DNA from: Lachnospiraceae bacterium UBA7188
Lineage (GTDB): Bacteria; Bacillota; Clostridia; Lachnospirales; Lachnospiraceae
Assembly (NCBI GenBank): GCA_002490995.1
Contig: DKVC01000054.1
Coordinates: forward strand, 1-11,734
Direction: 5' to 3'
Length of the DNA: 11,734 nucleotides
Shown: positions 1 to 7,149 of the stretch, piece after piece
Position numbering within the stretch: the first letter of the stretch is position 1
Layout: each line of letters opens with the position of its first letter
Translations under genes and position numbers: made by a program
Notes under the pieces: generated by a model
The model's input: the letters and a program-made list of their open reading frames with translations, nothing else
Told to the model about the DNA's origin: nothing
Database searches by the model: none

Positions 1-145
1 TATAATAATACTTGAAGAGGCAGGTTCTCTTACAGGACAGGTTTCTGGTTCATATCAATACCTCCGACAGAAGGACATGGCAGCAGGCATGAGGGCGCCG
101 GTTACAGGATTTATCTGTAGCCGGCGTCCTTTCTGTGCTGCTGGC

Positions 146-152
146 AGGAAGG
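146..152 (+). promoter_or_regulatory. Shine-Dalgarno site deciding the HNH start
   Basis: AGGAAGG sits 8 bases before ATG 161. It is the main reason to prefer this start over in-frame ATGs at 77 and 89, neither of which has a well-spaced purine-rich site. Confidence 0.6.
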
Positions 153-160
153 TGGTGGGC

Positions 161-505
161 ATGTATACGGAGGAGCAGCGGCAGACAGGGGAATGGGTGA
201 GGAGGATTACAGCCGCTTCTTACAGGGGCTGGAAGGCATTCTACCATACGACAGCATGGAAGCGCAAGCGCAGGAAGATATTGGAGCGTGACCACAATGC
301 ATGCCAGAGGTGCAGGCAGAAAGGGAGATACCGGCGTGCTGTCACAGTGCACCATGTCAGGCACCTGAAGAATGTGCCGGAGCTGGCGCTGGAGGACAGC
401 AACCTGCTGAGCCTGTGCAGCGAGTGCCATGAGGAGATGCATCCGGAGAAACACGCGGGACAGCATAAAAAGATAAAGGGATATGAAAATATTGAGAGGT
501 GGTAG
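161..505 (+). CDS. HNH endonuclease next to terminase
   Basis: A 114-residue protein with a complete HNH nuclease signature. It has CxxC at residues 48-51 (CQRC), the paired histidines of VTVHHVRH (64-65), Asn81 and a second zinc knuckle CSECH (86-90) followed by H94. The stretch before it (FYHTTAWKRKRRKILERD, 27-44) is the usual lead-in of phage HNH proteins. The family cuts DNA using one divalent metal. In cos-type HK97-like phages an HNH protein encoded beside the terminase is known to help the terminase cut cos, and the location here fits that role. I chose ATG 161 because AGGAAGG lies 8 bases upstream; ATGs at 77 and 89 are poorly served. The same reading frame is open to the left edge, so a longer protein cannot be excluded. 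The stop is 3 bases before the next start. The family call is firm; the packaging role is inferred. Confidence 0.88.
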   Translation: MYTEEQRQTGEWVRRITAASYRGWKAFYHTTAWKRKRRKILERDHNACQRCRQKGRYRRAVTVHHVRHLKNVPELALEDSNLLSLCSECHEEMHPEKHAGQHKKIKGYENIERW

Positions 506-508
506 TGT

Positions 509-910
509 TTGAAAGTGCATATTGTGACCGGATTGCCAGGGTCTGGAAAGACAACCTATTGCCAGGGGCAGGTTAAGCCAGGAAGTTTAGTATATGATCT
601 GGATAGTATTGCTGCAGCACTGGACTATGGAAGGGGGACACAAGTAGCAAGGAGGACGGCAAATAGCATGATAGAGCCGTTCATTATTGCAGGCAGCTGC
701 GAAAATGCAAAGCATTTATATATTATCCGGACTTCTCCGAGCATTGAAGAGCAGGAATTGTTTGCACGGTATAAGGCAGATTATATAGAGCTGGATCATA
801 TATGGGAAAAGCGGGATATAAATGATGAGGAATGGGACAGGATTGTGGTGCGGCATGAGATGTATATAAAACGCATAAGGCCGCGGATTGAGAATGCGGA
901 AAAATGGTGA
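509..910 (+). CDS. Small P-loop NTPase / kinase-like ATP-binding protein
   Basis: A 133-residue protein starting at TTG, with a textbook Walker A motif near the N-terminus (GLPGSGKT, residues 8-15) after a single beta strand. Asp30 and Asp32 (VYDLDS) lie where small nucleotide or nucleoside kinases of the AAA_33 / adenylate-kinase-like group carry catalytic acidic residues. An arginine in IIRTSPS (R74) may correspond to a lid or nucleotide-contacting residue. The C-terminal half is charged and helical, ending RIRPRIENAEKW. The SD GAGAGGTGG overlaps the end of the HNH gene, so the two genes are probably translationally coupled. ATP or GTP binding is well supported by sequence. The substrate is unknown: it might act on nucleotides, DNA ends or a packaging factor. 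It is too small and lacks the features needed to be a terminase ATPase. It looks more AT-rich than the terminase and portal genes, as accessory genes often are. Confidence 0.75.
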   Translation: MKVHIVTGLPGSGKTTYCQGQVKPGSLVYDLDSIAAALDYGRGTQVARRTANSMIEPFIIAGSCENAKHLYIIRTSPSIEEQELFARYKADYIELDHIWEKRDINDEEWDRIVVRHEMYIKRIRPRIENAEKW

Positions 911-1040
911 TACCCCCGGGTCAAAAAAACGAAAAACTCCAGCCCCCAGGGGACCGATGCCTGGTATCCTAGCTTAGCGAGATTCTGCCTGTTATGCGTG
1001 TGTGAGGGGGCGATGAAATGAAAGAAGGTGGGAACATGGG
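911..1040 (+). other. Non-coding leader with candidate cos site
   Basis: A 130-bp interval without a plausible gene, between the HNH/NTPase pair and the small terminase. Its first 45 bases show a striking arrangement: a CCCCCGGGTC block (913-922), an A-rich spacer with A7 and A5 runs (923-936), then a CCCCCAGGGGACC block (943-955). The short ends GGTC (919-922) and GACC (952-955) are inverted. In many Gram-positive cos phages the cohesive-end site lies exactly here, between an HNH gene and the small terminase, and is GC-rich next to an A/T tract. The exact cut points cannot be told from sequence. Positions 956-1020 show no clear motif. The alternative is a transcriptional or translational leader of the terminase operon. 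Confidence 0.45.
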
Positions 1041-1370
1041 GTGATGAAGCGTGAAAACCTGAGGAAGGCAGTCAGGAAATCGCTGGTGGAGCAGCTGAAG
1101 GCAAAGGGCGCAGACATCGACCTGTACAAAGATCAGGTCAACGACTACATGATGATGTGGGACCTGAAAGAACAGCTGAAGGATGATATCGGGGAGAACG
1201 GGCTGCGCATGAAATACAAAGCCGCCAACGGCGGGAGCGTGGAAAAGGACAACCCTTCCGTGAAGCAGATCCCCCTCATCAACAAGCAGATGCTGATGCT
1301 CCTGAAGCAGCTGGACATTTCCACTGACAAAGTCGTGAAAGAGGGCGGCGGTGACAGCGATGACTTATGA
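1041..1370 (+). CDS. terS: Terminase small subunit, P27 family
   Basis: A 109-residue protein. The helical N-terminal part (RKSLVEQLKAKGAD), the central segment DQVNDYMMMWDLKEQLKDDI, the KYKAANGG turn and the NKQMLMLLKQLDI helix match the layout of P27-type small terminases. These proteins form a ring that recognises the packaging site and recruits the large terminase to concatemeric phage DNA. The gene lies directly before the large terminase and overlaps it by 20 bases, the normal order. I take GTG 1041 as start because AAGGTGG (1025-1031) is 9 bases upstream; ATG 1044 is an alternative. ATG 1036 is closed by a stop after two codons. The acidic, glycine-rich tail (EGGGDSDDL) may contact the large subunit, which is inference. 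Its target may be the C/G-block element just upstream. Confidence 0.85.
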   Translation: MMKRENLRKAVRKSLVEQLKAKGADIDLYKDQVNDYMMMWDLKEQLKDDIGENGLRMKYKAANGGSVEKDNPSVKQIPLINKQMLMLLKQLDISTDKVVKEGGGDSDDL

Positions 1371-3042
1371 GCCGAATATTGACGAGTGGATATACCTGAT
1401 CAGGGGGAACCATATTGAGCACTGCCGGGAGCAGGAGCTTTCCCTGGACAATAACATTATCCCTGTCCTGGAACGGCCGGATGTGTATGTGGATGCGGAA
1501 AGGATCAAAAAAGGCCTGAGCCTGCAGAAATATTTTCCGTACCAGCTGCTCCCCTGGGAGAAATACCAGTTTGCCATCATTGCAGGGGTTTTCCTGCGGC
1601 AGCCGGGGGTGGAGGACGACATCTATTTCCATGAGGTAAGGGACATTATCGGGAGGGGCGCCGGGAAGAACGGGTTTATTGACTTCCTGGCGCTGTATTT
1701 CATTTCCCCGCTGCACGGGGTGCCCGGTTACAACGTGGACCTGATCGCCAACGGTGAGGACCAGGCGGCTACTTCCATTGTTGACGTGGGGGACCTGATC
1801 CGGTACCCGGCAGACCCGCGCCATGCGAAAGCACTGAATGCCAATTTCAAGGCCTACGGGGAAAAGGTGGTGGGAAAGAAGATGAACGCCGCCTTCCGGC
1901 TGAATACGTCAAGCACGAAAAACAAGGATTCCAAGAGGACCGGCTGTGTCATTTACGACGAGAAGCACCAGTATGTGGATACAAGGAACATGAATACCCT
2001 GCAGTCCGGCCTGGGGAAGATGAAATGGTCCCGGGAGATCACCATCACTACCGACGGGCACATCAGGGGAGGCGTGCTGGATGATGAGAAGGAGCAGAAT
2101 ACAGTCATCTTAAGGGAATACAATCCTGACAACCGTGTCTTTGTGAACTGGTTCCGCATTGAGGAAGAAGATGAATGGAAGGATGTCAACAAGATAGTAA
2201 AGGCGAACCCGTCACTTGTGGACCCGTCTTTTTCCACGCTGAGGCAGAGGATCCAGCAGGAGATCGTGAAGATGCCGTTCACGCCGGAATATTTTCCGGA
2301 ATTTCTCGCAAAGCGATGTAATTTTCCCATATCGGATCCACAGATGGCGGTAGCGGAATGGGGGGATATAGAAGAATGCACAAAGGAAAGGGCATTTGAG
2401 CCGACTGTCGGCATGGCCTGCGCGGGCGGCGTTGATTATACAAAGACAAATGATTTCTGCGGCTGCATCCTGACCTTCCGGAAGGGAAAGGATATTGTGA
2501 ATTTCCATCATTCCTTTATCTGTAAGAATTCAAAAGACCTTGCTGGCATCCACGCGCCGGTTGACAAATGGGTGAAGGAAGGGATATGCACCATCATTGA
2601 CGATGTGGAGATACCGCCGGAAATACCTGTCCAGTGGTTTGCTGAACATGCCCTGAAATACAATATTATGATGATAGGGATTGACGGGTACCGGTATACA
2701 TGGCTGAATAAGTCATTCAAAAAGATTGGGTTCGATGCTTTCGACAAGGACAACAAAAGGATTTATATCGTGCGCCCTTCCGACATTGCAAAAGCAAGCC
2801 CGATTATTAACAGCGCGTTCCTGCAGCACAGCATTTCCGGGTGGGACAGAATGATGTGCTGGTATACAAATAACAGCAAGAAGATCCTGGACAGTAAGGG
2901 GAATACGGCTTACGGGAAGATAGAGCCGAAGTTCCGGAAGACTGACGGGTTTATGGCGTGGGTTGCGTCCATGTGCTGCCTGGACTTCCTTCCGGAGGAG
3001 AACTGTTTCCCGGATATCAGCCTGAGCGTGGCAACATATTGA
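1351..3042 (+). CDS. terL: Terminase large subunit, HK97-type ATPase/nuclease
   Basis: A 563-residue packaging motor, the usual length for Terminase_1-type proteins. The N-terminal ATPase has an adenine-binding Q-like motif (PYQLLPWEKYQF, 63-74), a Walker A GRGAGKNG (101-108) and a Walker B VIYDE (200-204) with the catalytic glutamate. The C-terminal RNase H-like nuclease shows acidic residues at D362 (GVDYTKTND), D445 (GIDGYR) and D532 (KTDGFMAW), the pattern expected for two-metal DNA cleavage. It pumps DNA into the prohead using ATP and cuts concatemers at the packaging site. GTG 1351 follows GAGGGCGG closely; ATG 1360 in the same frame is the alternative. Overlap with the small subunit suggests coupled translation. 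Walker A ends in Lys-Asn rather than Lys-Thr/Ser, which seems a family variant rather than damage. The frame is complete. Confidence 0.95.
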   Translation: MTAMTYEPNIDEWIYLIRGNHIEHCREQELSLDNNIIPVLERPDVYVDAERIKKGLSLQKYFPYQLLPWEKYQFAIIAGVFLRQPGVEDDIYFHEVRDIIGRGAGKNGFIDFLALYFISPLHGVPGYNVDLIANGEDQAATSIVDVGDLIRYPADPRHAKALNANFKAYGEKVVGKKMNAAFRLNTSSTKNKDSKRTGCVIYDEKHQYVDTRNMNTLQSGLGKMKWSREITITTDGHIRGGVLDDEKEQNTVILREYNPDNRVFVNWFRIEEEDEWKDVNKIVKANPSLVDPSFSTLRQRIQQEIVKMPFTPEYFPEFLAKRCNFPISDPQMAVAEWGDIEECTKERAFEPTVGMACAGGVDYTKTNDFCGCILTFRKGKDIVNFHHSFICKNSKDLAGIHAPVDKWVKEGICTIIDDVEIPPEIPVQWFAEHALKYNIMMIGIDGYRYTWLNKSFKKIGFDAFDKDNKRIYIVRPSDIAKASPIINSAFLQHSISGWDRMMCWYTNNSKKILDSKGNTAYGKIEPKFRKTDGFMAWVASMCCLDFLPEENCFPDISLSVATY

Positions 3043-3052
3043 GGTGGTGAAA

Positions 3053-4378
3053 ATGTCAGTAATTACGGATTTCTGGAAGTTCATACATGGGAAGCTCATG
3101 GGCGGCAGGGAATACGCTGTGACATCCGAAGACATAACGGAATTTATAGATAAGCAGAAATGGAACCGGCTTGCCCTGTATGATTTTGCCCTGCATTCCG
3201 GCATCAACATCATAGCGAATTCGCTGTCTGCCTGCGAAGTCAGGACATTTGACAAGTGGCAGGAGGCCAGGCGGGACCAGTATTACCGCTGGAATTACCA
3301 GCCCAATGCCAATATGAACGCTTCCCAGTTTAAGCAGAAGCTGGTGTGGTCCCTGATCTACAGGAATGAATGCCTGGTCATCCAGACCAGGAAGGGGGAT
3401 TTTCTGATTGCGGACTCCTATGACCATGACCGGTATGCCCTGTATCAGGATGTGTTCCGGAATGTGACGGTATGTGCTGACGATGATAGCGGGGTATCCC
3501 GCCCGTATACATTCCAGAAAAGCTTCCGGATGGAGGATGTCCTGTTTTACCGGCTTTCCAACCGGAATATCACAGCCCTTTTAAGCCAGCTGGTATCGGA
3601 GTACGGGCAGCTGCTGGAATCGGCAGTGCAGAAATTTTATAAATCCGGCGGTGAGCGCGGGGTTATGGTGATTGACGCGAATGCTTCCACGGGGACTTAC
3701 GGGATGAAGGCGGACGGCACGCCCAGGACCTTTAATGATGTCTATGCGGAGCTGATGAACAAGCAGTTTGCAGCCTATTTCAAATCACCCAATGCGGTGC
3801 TGCCGCTGTTTAAAGGGTTTGACTACCAGACCAAGGGCGGGGAGGCCTCCAGAAAATCCACGTCTGAGGTCAGGGACGTGACTGACCTGACGGACGAGAT
3901 CTATGATCGTGTTGCCAATGCGCTGCAGATTCCGCCCGCCCTGCTGAAGGGGGATATCGCGGACGTGGCTGAGCTGACCAGGAACCTGATCACATTCGGC
4001 ATTAACCCCATCGCCAAAATGATTGAAGCCGAAAACAACAGGAAGCTTTATGGCACACAGGTTCTTGACGGCAGTTACCAGATGATCGATACATCCACGA
4101 TCACGCATATGACAGCGGCCGAGCTGGCAGCGGCTTCCGACAAGATGATCAGCTGCGGCGGATGGAACATAGACGAGATCAGGAGGAAGGCGGGTGATGC
4201 GCCGCTTCATACAGAGTGGTCCAGGGAGCATTTCCTGACAAGGAATTATTCGGAGATGGAAGCATTGAAAGATGGCAGAAGTGGTACCGATCCGCAGGCA
4301 GGCGGTGAAGATACAGACAGTTCAGGTAAAGGAGGAGAAGATGAAGGAAGCACAGCACAAAACCAGGTTCCGGTTTGA
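3053..4378 (+). CDS. Portal protein, HK97 family
   Basis: A 441-residue protein that forms the twelve-part ring at one capsid corner, through which the large terminase pumps DNA and to which the connector proteins attach. Recognisable regions are the N-terminal wing (WNRLALYDFALHSGINIIAN, 37-56), the clip/stem region around 172-206 and the family hallmark NALQIPPALL (289-298). A C-terminal helix resembling a start-site of the crown follows (WNIDEIRRKAGDAPL, 371-385). The last 30 residues are acidic and Gly/Ser-rich and probably disordered. I chose ATG 3053 because GAGGTGG (3041-3047), which overlaps the large-terminase stop, lies 5 bases upstream. Upstream GTG codons at 3044 and 3047 fall inside that SD. 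The 3' end overlaps the protease gene by 38 bases. Family assignment is firm from sequence and gene order. Confidence 0.93.
   Translation: MSVITDFWKFIHGKLMGGREYAVTSEDITEFIDKQKWNRLALYDFALHSGINIIANSLSACEVRTFDKWQEARRDQYYRWNYQPNANMNASQFKQKLVWSLIYRNECLVIQTRKGDFLIADSYDHDRYALYQDVFRNVTVCADDDSGVSRPYTFQKSFRMEDVLFYRLSNRNITALLSQLVSEYGQLLESAVQKFYKSGGERGVMVIDANASTGTYGMKADGTPRTFNDVYAELMNKQFAAYFKSPNAVLPLFKGFDYQTKGGEASRKSTSEVRDVTDLTDEIYDRVANALQIPPALLKGDIADVAELTRNLITFGINPIAKMIEAENNRKLYGTQVLDGSYQMIDTSTITHMTAAELAAASDKMISCGGWNIDEIRRKAGDAPLHTEWSREHFLTRNYSEMEALKDGRSGTDPQAGGEDTDSSGKGGEDEGSTAQNQVPV
4328..4337 (+). promoter_or_regulatory. Strong ribosome binding site for prohead protease
   Basis: AAAGGAGGAG lies inside the 3' end of the portal gene, 3 bases before ATG 4341 (5 after the core GGAGG). 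It decides the start of the protease gene, whose frame is open further upstream to ATG 4272 without a comparable site. Confidence 0.75.
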
Positions 4379-5207
4379 ACAGATGGCCGGCAGCCCGGGC
4401 GCGGTACATAAGCTGTATGTCTACGATGAAGTCCGTGCGGAAGGCAAATTTAACTGGAGCACATGGGACTATGAGGAGTCGGAGACATCAGCAAAGTATT
4501 TCAGGGACCAGCTGGATGCAATCCCGGATGGGGATACCATTGAGCTGCATGTGAACAGCGCCGGCGGGGAGGTTGGGGAAGGAGTTACGATCTATAACCT
4601 CCTGAGGCAGAAGTCAAATGCCGGGAGCAGGCTGGTGGGCTATGTCGACGGCATGGCTTACAGCGTGGCCATGGACATCATCATGGCATGCGATGAGATC
4701 CATATGGGGCTGGGGACGTCCATGTTCCTGCATAACCCATGGGCTTACGCGGCAGGCAATGCCGAACAGCTGCGGTCCATGGCCGACCAGCTGGATGCGC
4801 TGGCGGATGCATCCCGGAAGTTATATCTTTCCAGGTCAAAGAATCTGACGGAAGAGGAACTCGGGCAGATGATGCAGAAGGAGACGATGCTTGCCCCGGA
4901 TGCCTGCCTGGATTACGGTTTCTGCGATTTCGTTGGCGAGGCCGGGGCTGACGGAAGCAGTCCCAGGGAGGAAGAAAGCCAGGATGGAGATTCCGCAGAA
5001 GGTACTGCGGGAGAGAAAACTGCCGATGGAGAGGGTACCGGTGATGGAAGGAAGGAGCTGAAGGGAGATGACGCTGCGGCAGGGCAGATCAGGGAACTGC
5101 GGCAGCAGCTGTACAACCAGAAGCAGCTGATGGAAATGCTCAGGGGACTGAAAAAGCCCTCCATGTGTGATACCATGCAGGCGGCATTCCGGCAGCTGGC
5201 AAAGTAA
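4341..5207 (+). CDS. Prohead maturation protease, ClpP-type, with acidic C-terminal extension
   Basis: A 288-residue ClpP/crotonase-fold serine protease of the kind that cuts capsid precursors in HK97-like phages. It has the glycine-rich oxyanion region (HVNSAGGEVGEG, 70-81). The nucleophile is Ser108 in DGMAYSVA, where most phage relatives have GLAASAAS, and the histidine is H131 in MFLHNPW. The third catalytic residue cannot be fixed by eye. After the protease domain (to about 200) comes an acidic, Gly/Ser-rich linker (about 200-255), then a helical segment with a likely coiled coil (QIRELRQQLYNQKQLMEML). No separate scaffold gene lies between this and the capsid gene, so the tail may help in assembly, or the capsid N-terminal arm alone may suffice. 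The gene overlaps the portal gene by 38 bases. Start chosen by the AAAGGAGGAG site. Confidence 0.88.
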   Translation: MKEAQHKTRFRFEQMAGSPGAVHKLYVYDEVRAEGKFNWSTWDYEESETSAKYFRDQLDAIPDGDTIELHVNSAGGEVGEGVTIYNLLRQKSNAGSRLVGYVDGMAYSVAMDIIMACDEIHMGLGTSMFLHNPWAYAAGNAEQLRSMADQLDALADASRKLYLSRSKNLTEEELGQMMQKETMLAPDACLDYGFCDFVGEAGADGSSPREEESQDGDSAEGTAGEKTADGEGTGDGRKELKGDDAAAGQIRELRQQLYNQKQLMEMLRGLKKPSMCDTMQAAFRQLAK

Positions 5208-5258
5208 CTGCCGGCAGCCAGCCGGTATAAGCAATAACAGGAAAAGGAGAACAGAGAA
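5208..5258 (+). promoter_or_regulatory. Leader of the capsid gene with potential hairpin and SD
   Basis: A 51-bp gap in an otherwise nearly gapless operon. It starts with the palindrome CTGCCGGCAG (5208-5217). A small hairpin can form from TGCCGG (5209-5214) pairing with CCGGTA (5222-5227), with one G-U pair. The SD AAAAGGAGA (5242-5250) serves ATG 5259. A 5' stem could stabilise or mark a processed transcript of this highly expressed gene, but the stem is short. No promoter with both -35 and -10 elements is evident; TATAAG at 5226 lacks a partner. Confidence 0.3.
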
Positions 5259-6494
5259 ATGGGTATGAAGAACAATGACCTGATTGACCAGGAAACGCAG
5301 AAATTTATGCAGAAGATGATGAATGCACTGCAGGAGAATGATGCCAGGCAGGCGGCGGAAGCCATGCAGGAGATGCAGGACGGGATCTGCCAGATTATCG
5401 AGCAGGAGTTTGAGCAGTACAAGGGTGTCGGGGATATGGAGGTGCTGCAGGACAGGGGGCTGCGCAGGCTTACGTCAGAGGAGACAGCCTGGTACCAGAA
5501 GTTTATCGGCGCGGTCAAGACCGGTGCAAAGCAGGAGATCACCAACCTGACAGCAGCAATGCCTGTCACTGTGATTGACAGGGTAATCACGGATATGCAG
5601 AAGAGGCACCCGCTGCTGTCGGCAATCAATATCACGGATGCGGCAGGCGCACAGAAAATTGTCATGAACGGTGTCCAGATGGCATCCAAACTTGGCGGAT
5701 GGGGCAAGGTCACCGGCGCGATCAGCACGGAGCTGAAAGGCCAGATCAAGACAATCGATGTGACTGTGGCAAAATACACAGCCTATTTTATCATCCCGAA
5801 GGACTTTGTAAAGTTTAACTTTACGTTTGCCCCCATGTGGGTGGACCAGTATATCCGCATTATCCTGTCTGAGTCGATCGCGTTCGGACTGGAAAAGACC
5901 ATTATCTCCGGTGACGGTTCCAGCCAGTTTATCGGGATGACAATGGATATCAGTACCACGAGCGACGGGAAGTATTCCCAGAAGACGGCTGTGGCCATTG
6001 CGAACTTTGATGAGGATTATTCTGCGGTTGTGGCCACAATGGCGAAGGACAGCAACGGGGACGACAGGACGGTCCCGGAGGTGCTCCTGGTGGTAAACCC
6101 GCAGGATTACATCAGGAAAATCCGCAGGATCCAGAATACGCTTATCTATGGGACGGGTTCCGTAGACCTTATCAACAATACTTATCCCACCAGGGTTGTG
6201 CAGTCCTCCATGATCGGGGAAGGGAAGGCGGCTGCCGGAATCGCGGAGAATTATTTTGCGGCGATCAACGGGGGAACGTCCGGGATCATTGAGTATGATG
6301 ATTCCAACCAGTTCCTGGAGGATAACCGTGTTTACACCACCCGTGTATACGGCAACGGGCAGCCGGTAGACAATACCAGCTTTGTGTACCTGGATATCAG
6401 CGGGGTGGAGGCCCCGGCGCTCCCGGTGCTTATTAAGGGCGGCACGGTGACCACGAAGACATCTGCACAGACAGCTGCTACGCAGACAGCTTAA
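5259..6494 (+). CDS. Major capsid protein, HK97 fold
   Basis: A 411-residue phage coat protein. The first ~95 residues (QETQKFMQKMMNALQENDAR and onward) are charged and helical, like the scaffolding delta domain that HK97-type proteins carry and that the adjacent protease removes. The mature shell domain begins near AAMPVTVIDRVITDMQKRHP (99-118), a typical start of the N-arm of these coat proteins. It continues through the spine helix/E-loop region and P/A-domain beta strands. The Ala/Thr-rich tail (TSAQTAATQTA) is probably flexible. It builds the icosahedral head. ATG 5259 is preceded by AAAAGGAGA; ATG 5265 is a less likely alternative. It lies between the protease and connector genes, the canonical position. 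The exact cleavage point is not clear. No truncation is seen. Confidence 0.92.
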   Translation: MGMKNNDLIDQETQKFMQKMMNALQENDARQAAEAMQEMQDGICQIIEQEFEQYKGVGDMEVLQDRGLRRLTSEETAWYQKFIGAVKTGAKQEITNLTAAMPVTVIDRVITDMQKRHPLLSAINITDAAGAQKIVMNGVQMASKLGGWGKVTGAISTELKGQIKTIDVTVAKYTAYFIIPKDFVKFNFTFAPMWVDQYIRIILSESIAFGLEKTIISGDGSSQFIGMTMDISTTSDGKYSQKTAVAIANFDEDYSAVVATMAKDSNGDDRTVPEVLLVVNPQDYIRKIRRIQNTLIYGTGSVDLINNTYPTRVVQSSMIGEGKAAAGIAENYFAAINGGTSGIIEYDDSNQFLEDNRVYTTRVYGNGQPVDNTSFVYLDISGVEAPALPVLIKGGTVTTKTSAQTAATQTA

Positions 6495-6508
6495 GGAGGG
6501 AAGCAGAT

Positions 6509-6817
6509 ATGCCGGTAACGGATGAAATCTATCAGATGCTCATTGATAACCTGCATATCACATACACGCCTGACGAGTCAACTGTTGCGAGACTGCGGAA
6601 TGAAGCCGCGGCGGGGATTGCGTATATAAAAAAGTACTGTGACCCCGCTGCGGACTTTTCCCCCGGGACGAAGTTCGGCCAGCTGCTCTGTGATTATGTC
6701 CTGCGGGCGGAGTCAGGGGCGCTGGAAACCTTTGCACAGGATTTTGCCGGGGAGATCACGGCTGCAAGGATTGAGTCAGACGTGGCGGGATATGCGGAGG
6801 CGATGGGCTATGCTTAA
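6509..6817 (+). CDS. Head-tail connector, gp6-like
   Basis: A 102-residue, mainly helical protein with the look of phage gp6/gp15-type adaptors, which form a ring beneath the portal after DNA packaging. Helices VTDEIYQMLIDNLHI, DESTVARLRNEAAAGIAYIKKYC and FGQLLCDYVLRAESGALETF are separated by a loop with FSPGTKFGQ. These correspond to the short helical bundle of the family. SD AAGGAGGG (6493-6500) overlaps the capsid gene stop and is 8 bases from ATG 6509. The 3' end overlaps the next gene by 8 bases. Identification rests on size, helix pattern and position directly after the capsid gene. Confidence 0.78.
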   Translation: MPVTDEIYQMLIDNLHITYTPDESTVARLRNEAAAGIAYIKKYCDPAADFSPGTKFGQLLCDYVLRAESGALETFAQDFAGEITAARIESDVAGYAEAMGYA

Positions 6818-7148
6818 AAGGAAAAACAGCGGCTACCAGACATTTACGGACGGATGGGGGACAGCCTGGGAGACCGTTGACAGGCGGCTGGTATCGGTCC
6901 GGCAGCAGGTTGTCCATTTCCAGGAGCAGACGGTGGGGGAGCGCAGGTACTGGGACGCCTATGTGGCGGGCACGGAGGTCAGCCGGGCAGTCAGGGTCCC
7001 ATACGGCTCTGCTGTTGAGCGTGGGGATGTGTTTATCATTAACGGGCAGCAGTATGAGGTGGTGCAGAAGGATCTGAAGGATGACCGCCTGCCGGCATCG
7101 TGGCTTCTGTCCCTTGCATCCGCCCAGATTGAATACAGGGAGAAATGA
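6810..7148 (+). CDS. Head closure / head-tail adaptor protein
   Basis: A 112-residue beta-rich protein of the SPP1 gp16 / Phage_H_T_join type. It begins MLKRKNSGYQTFTDGWGTAW and contains RYWDAYVAGTEVSRAVRVPY and the strand pair VERGDVFIINGQQYEVVQKDL, which is typical of this family (a small barrel with an ING-x-x-Y strand). It should cap the connector ring, hold packaged DNA and offer the docking surface for the tail. The frame is open about 170 bases further upstream, but ATG 6810 is right: GGAGG (6796-6800) precedes it by 9 bases and the upstream part lies within the connector gene in another frame. It overlaps the connector stop by 8 bases. Confidence 0.8.
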   Translation: MLKRKNSGYQTFTDGWGTAWETVDRRLVSVRQQVVHFQEQTVGERRYWDAYVAGTEVSRAVRVPYGSAVERGDVFIINGQQYEVVQKDLKDDRLPASWLLSLASAQIEYREK

Positions 7149-7149
7149 T

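Noticed and set aside
1..6. TATAAT at the window's left edge as a -10 promoter box.
   Set aside because: No upstream sequence is available to judge a -35 element, and A/T-rich hexamers like this arise often by chance.
4272..4340. Earlier start (ATG 4272) for the prohead protease, giving 311 residues.
   Set aside because: It lies deep in the portal gene without a good SD, while ATG 4341 has AAAGGAGGAG just upstream.
4913..5779. A 288-codon minus-strand open frame opposite the protease and capsid genes.
   Set aside because: The translation is Ser/Cys/Ile-rich and hydrophobic without motif, and it is fully covered by clear + strand genes.
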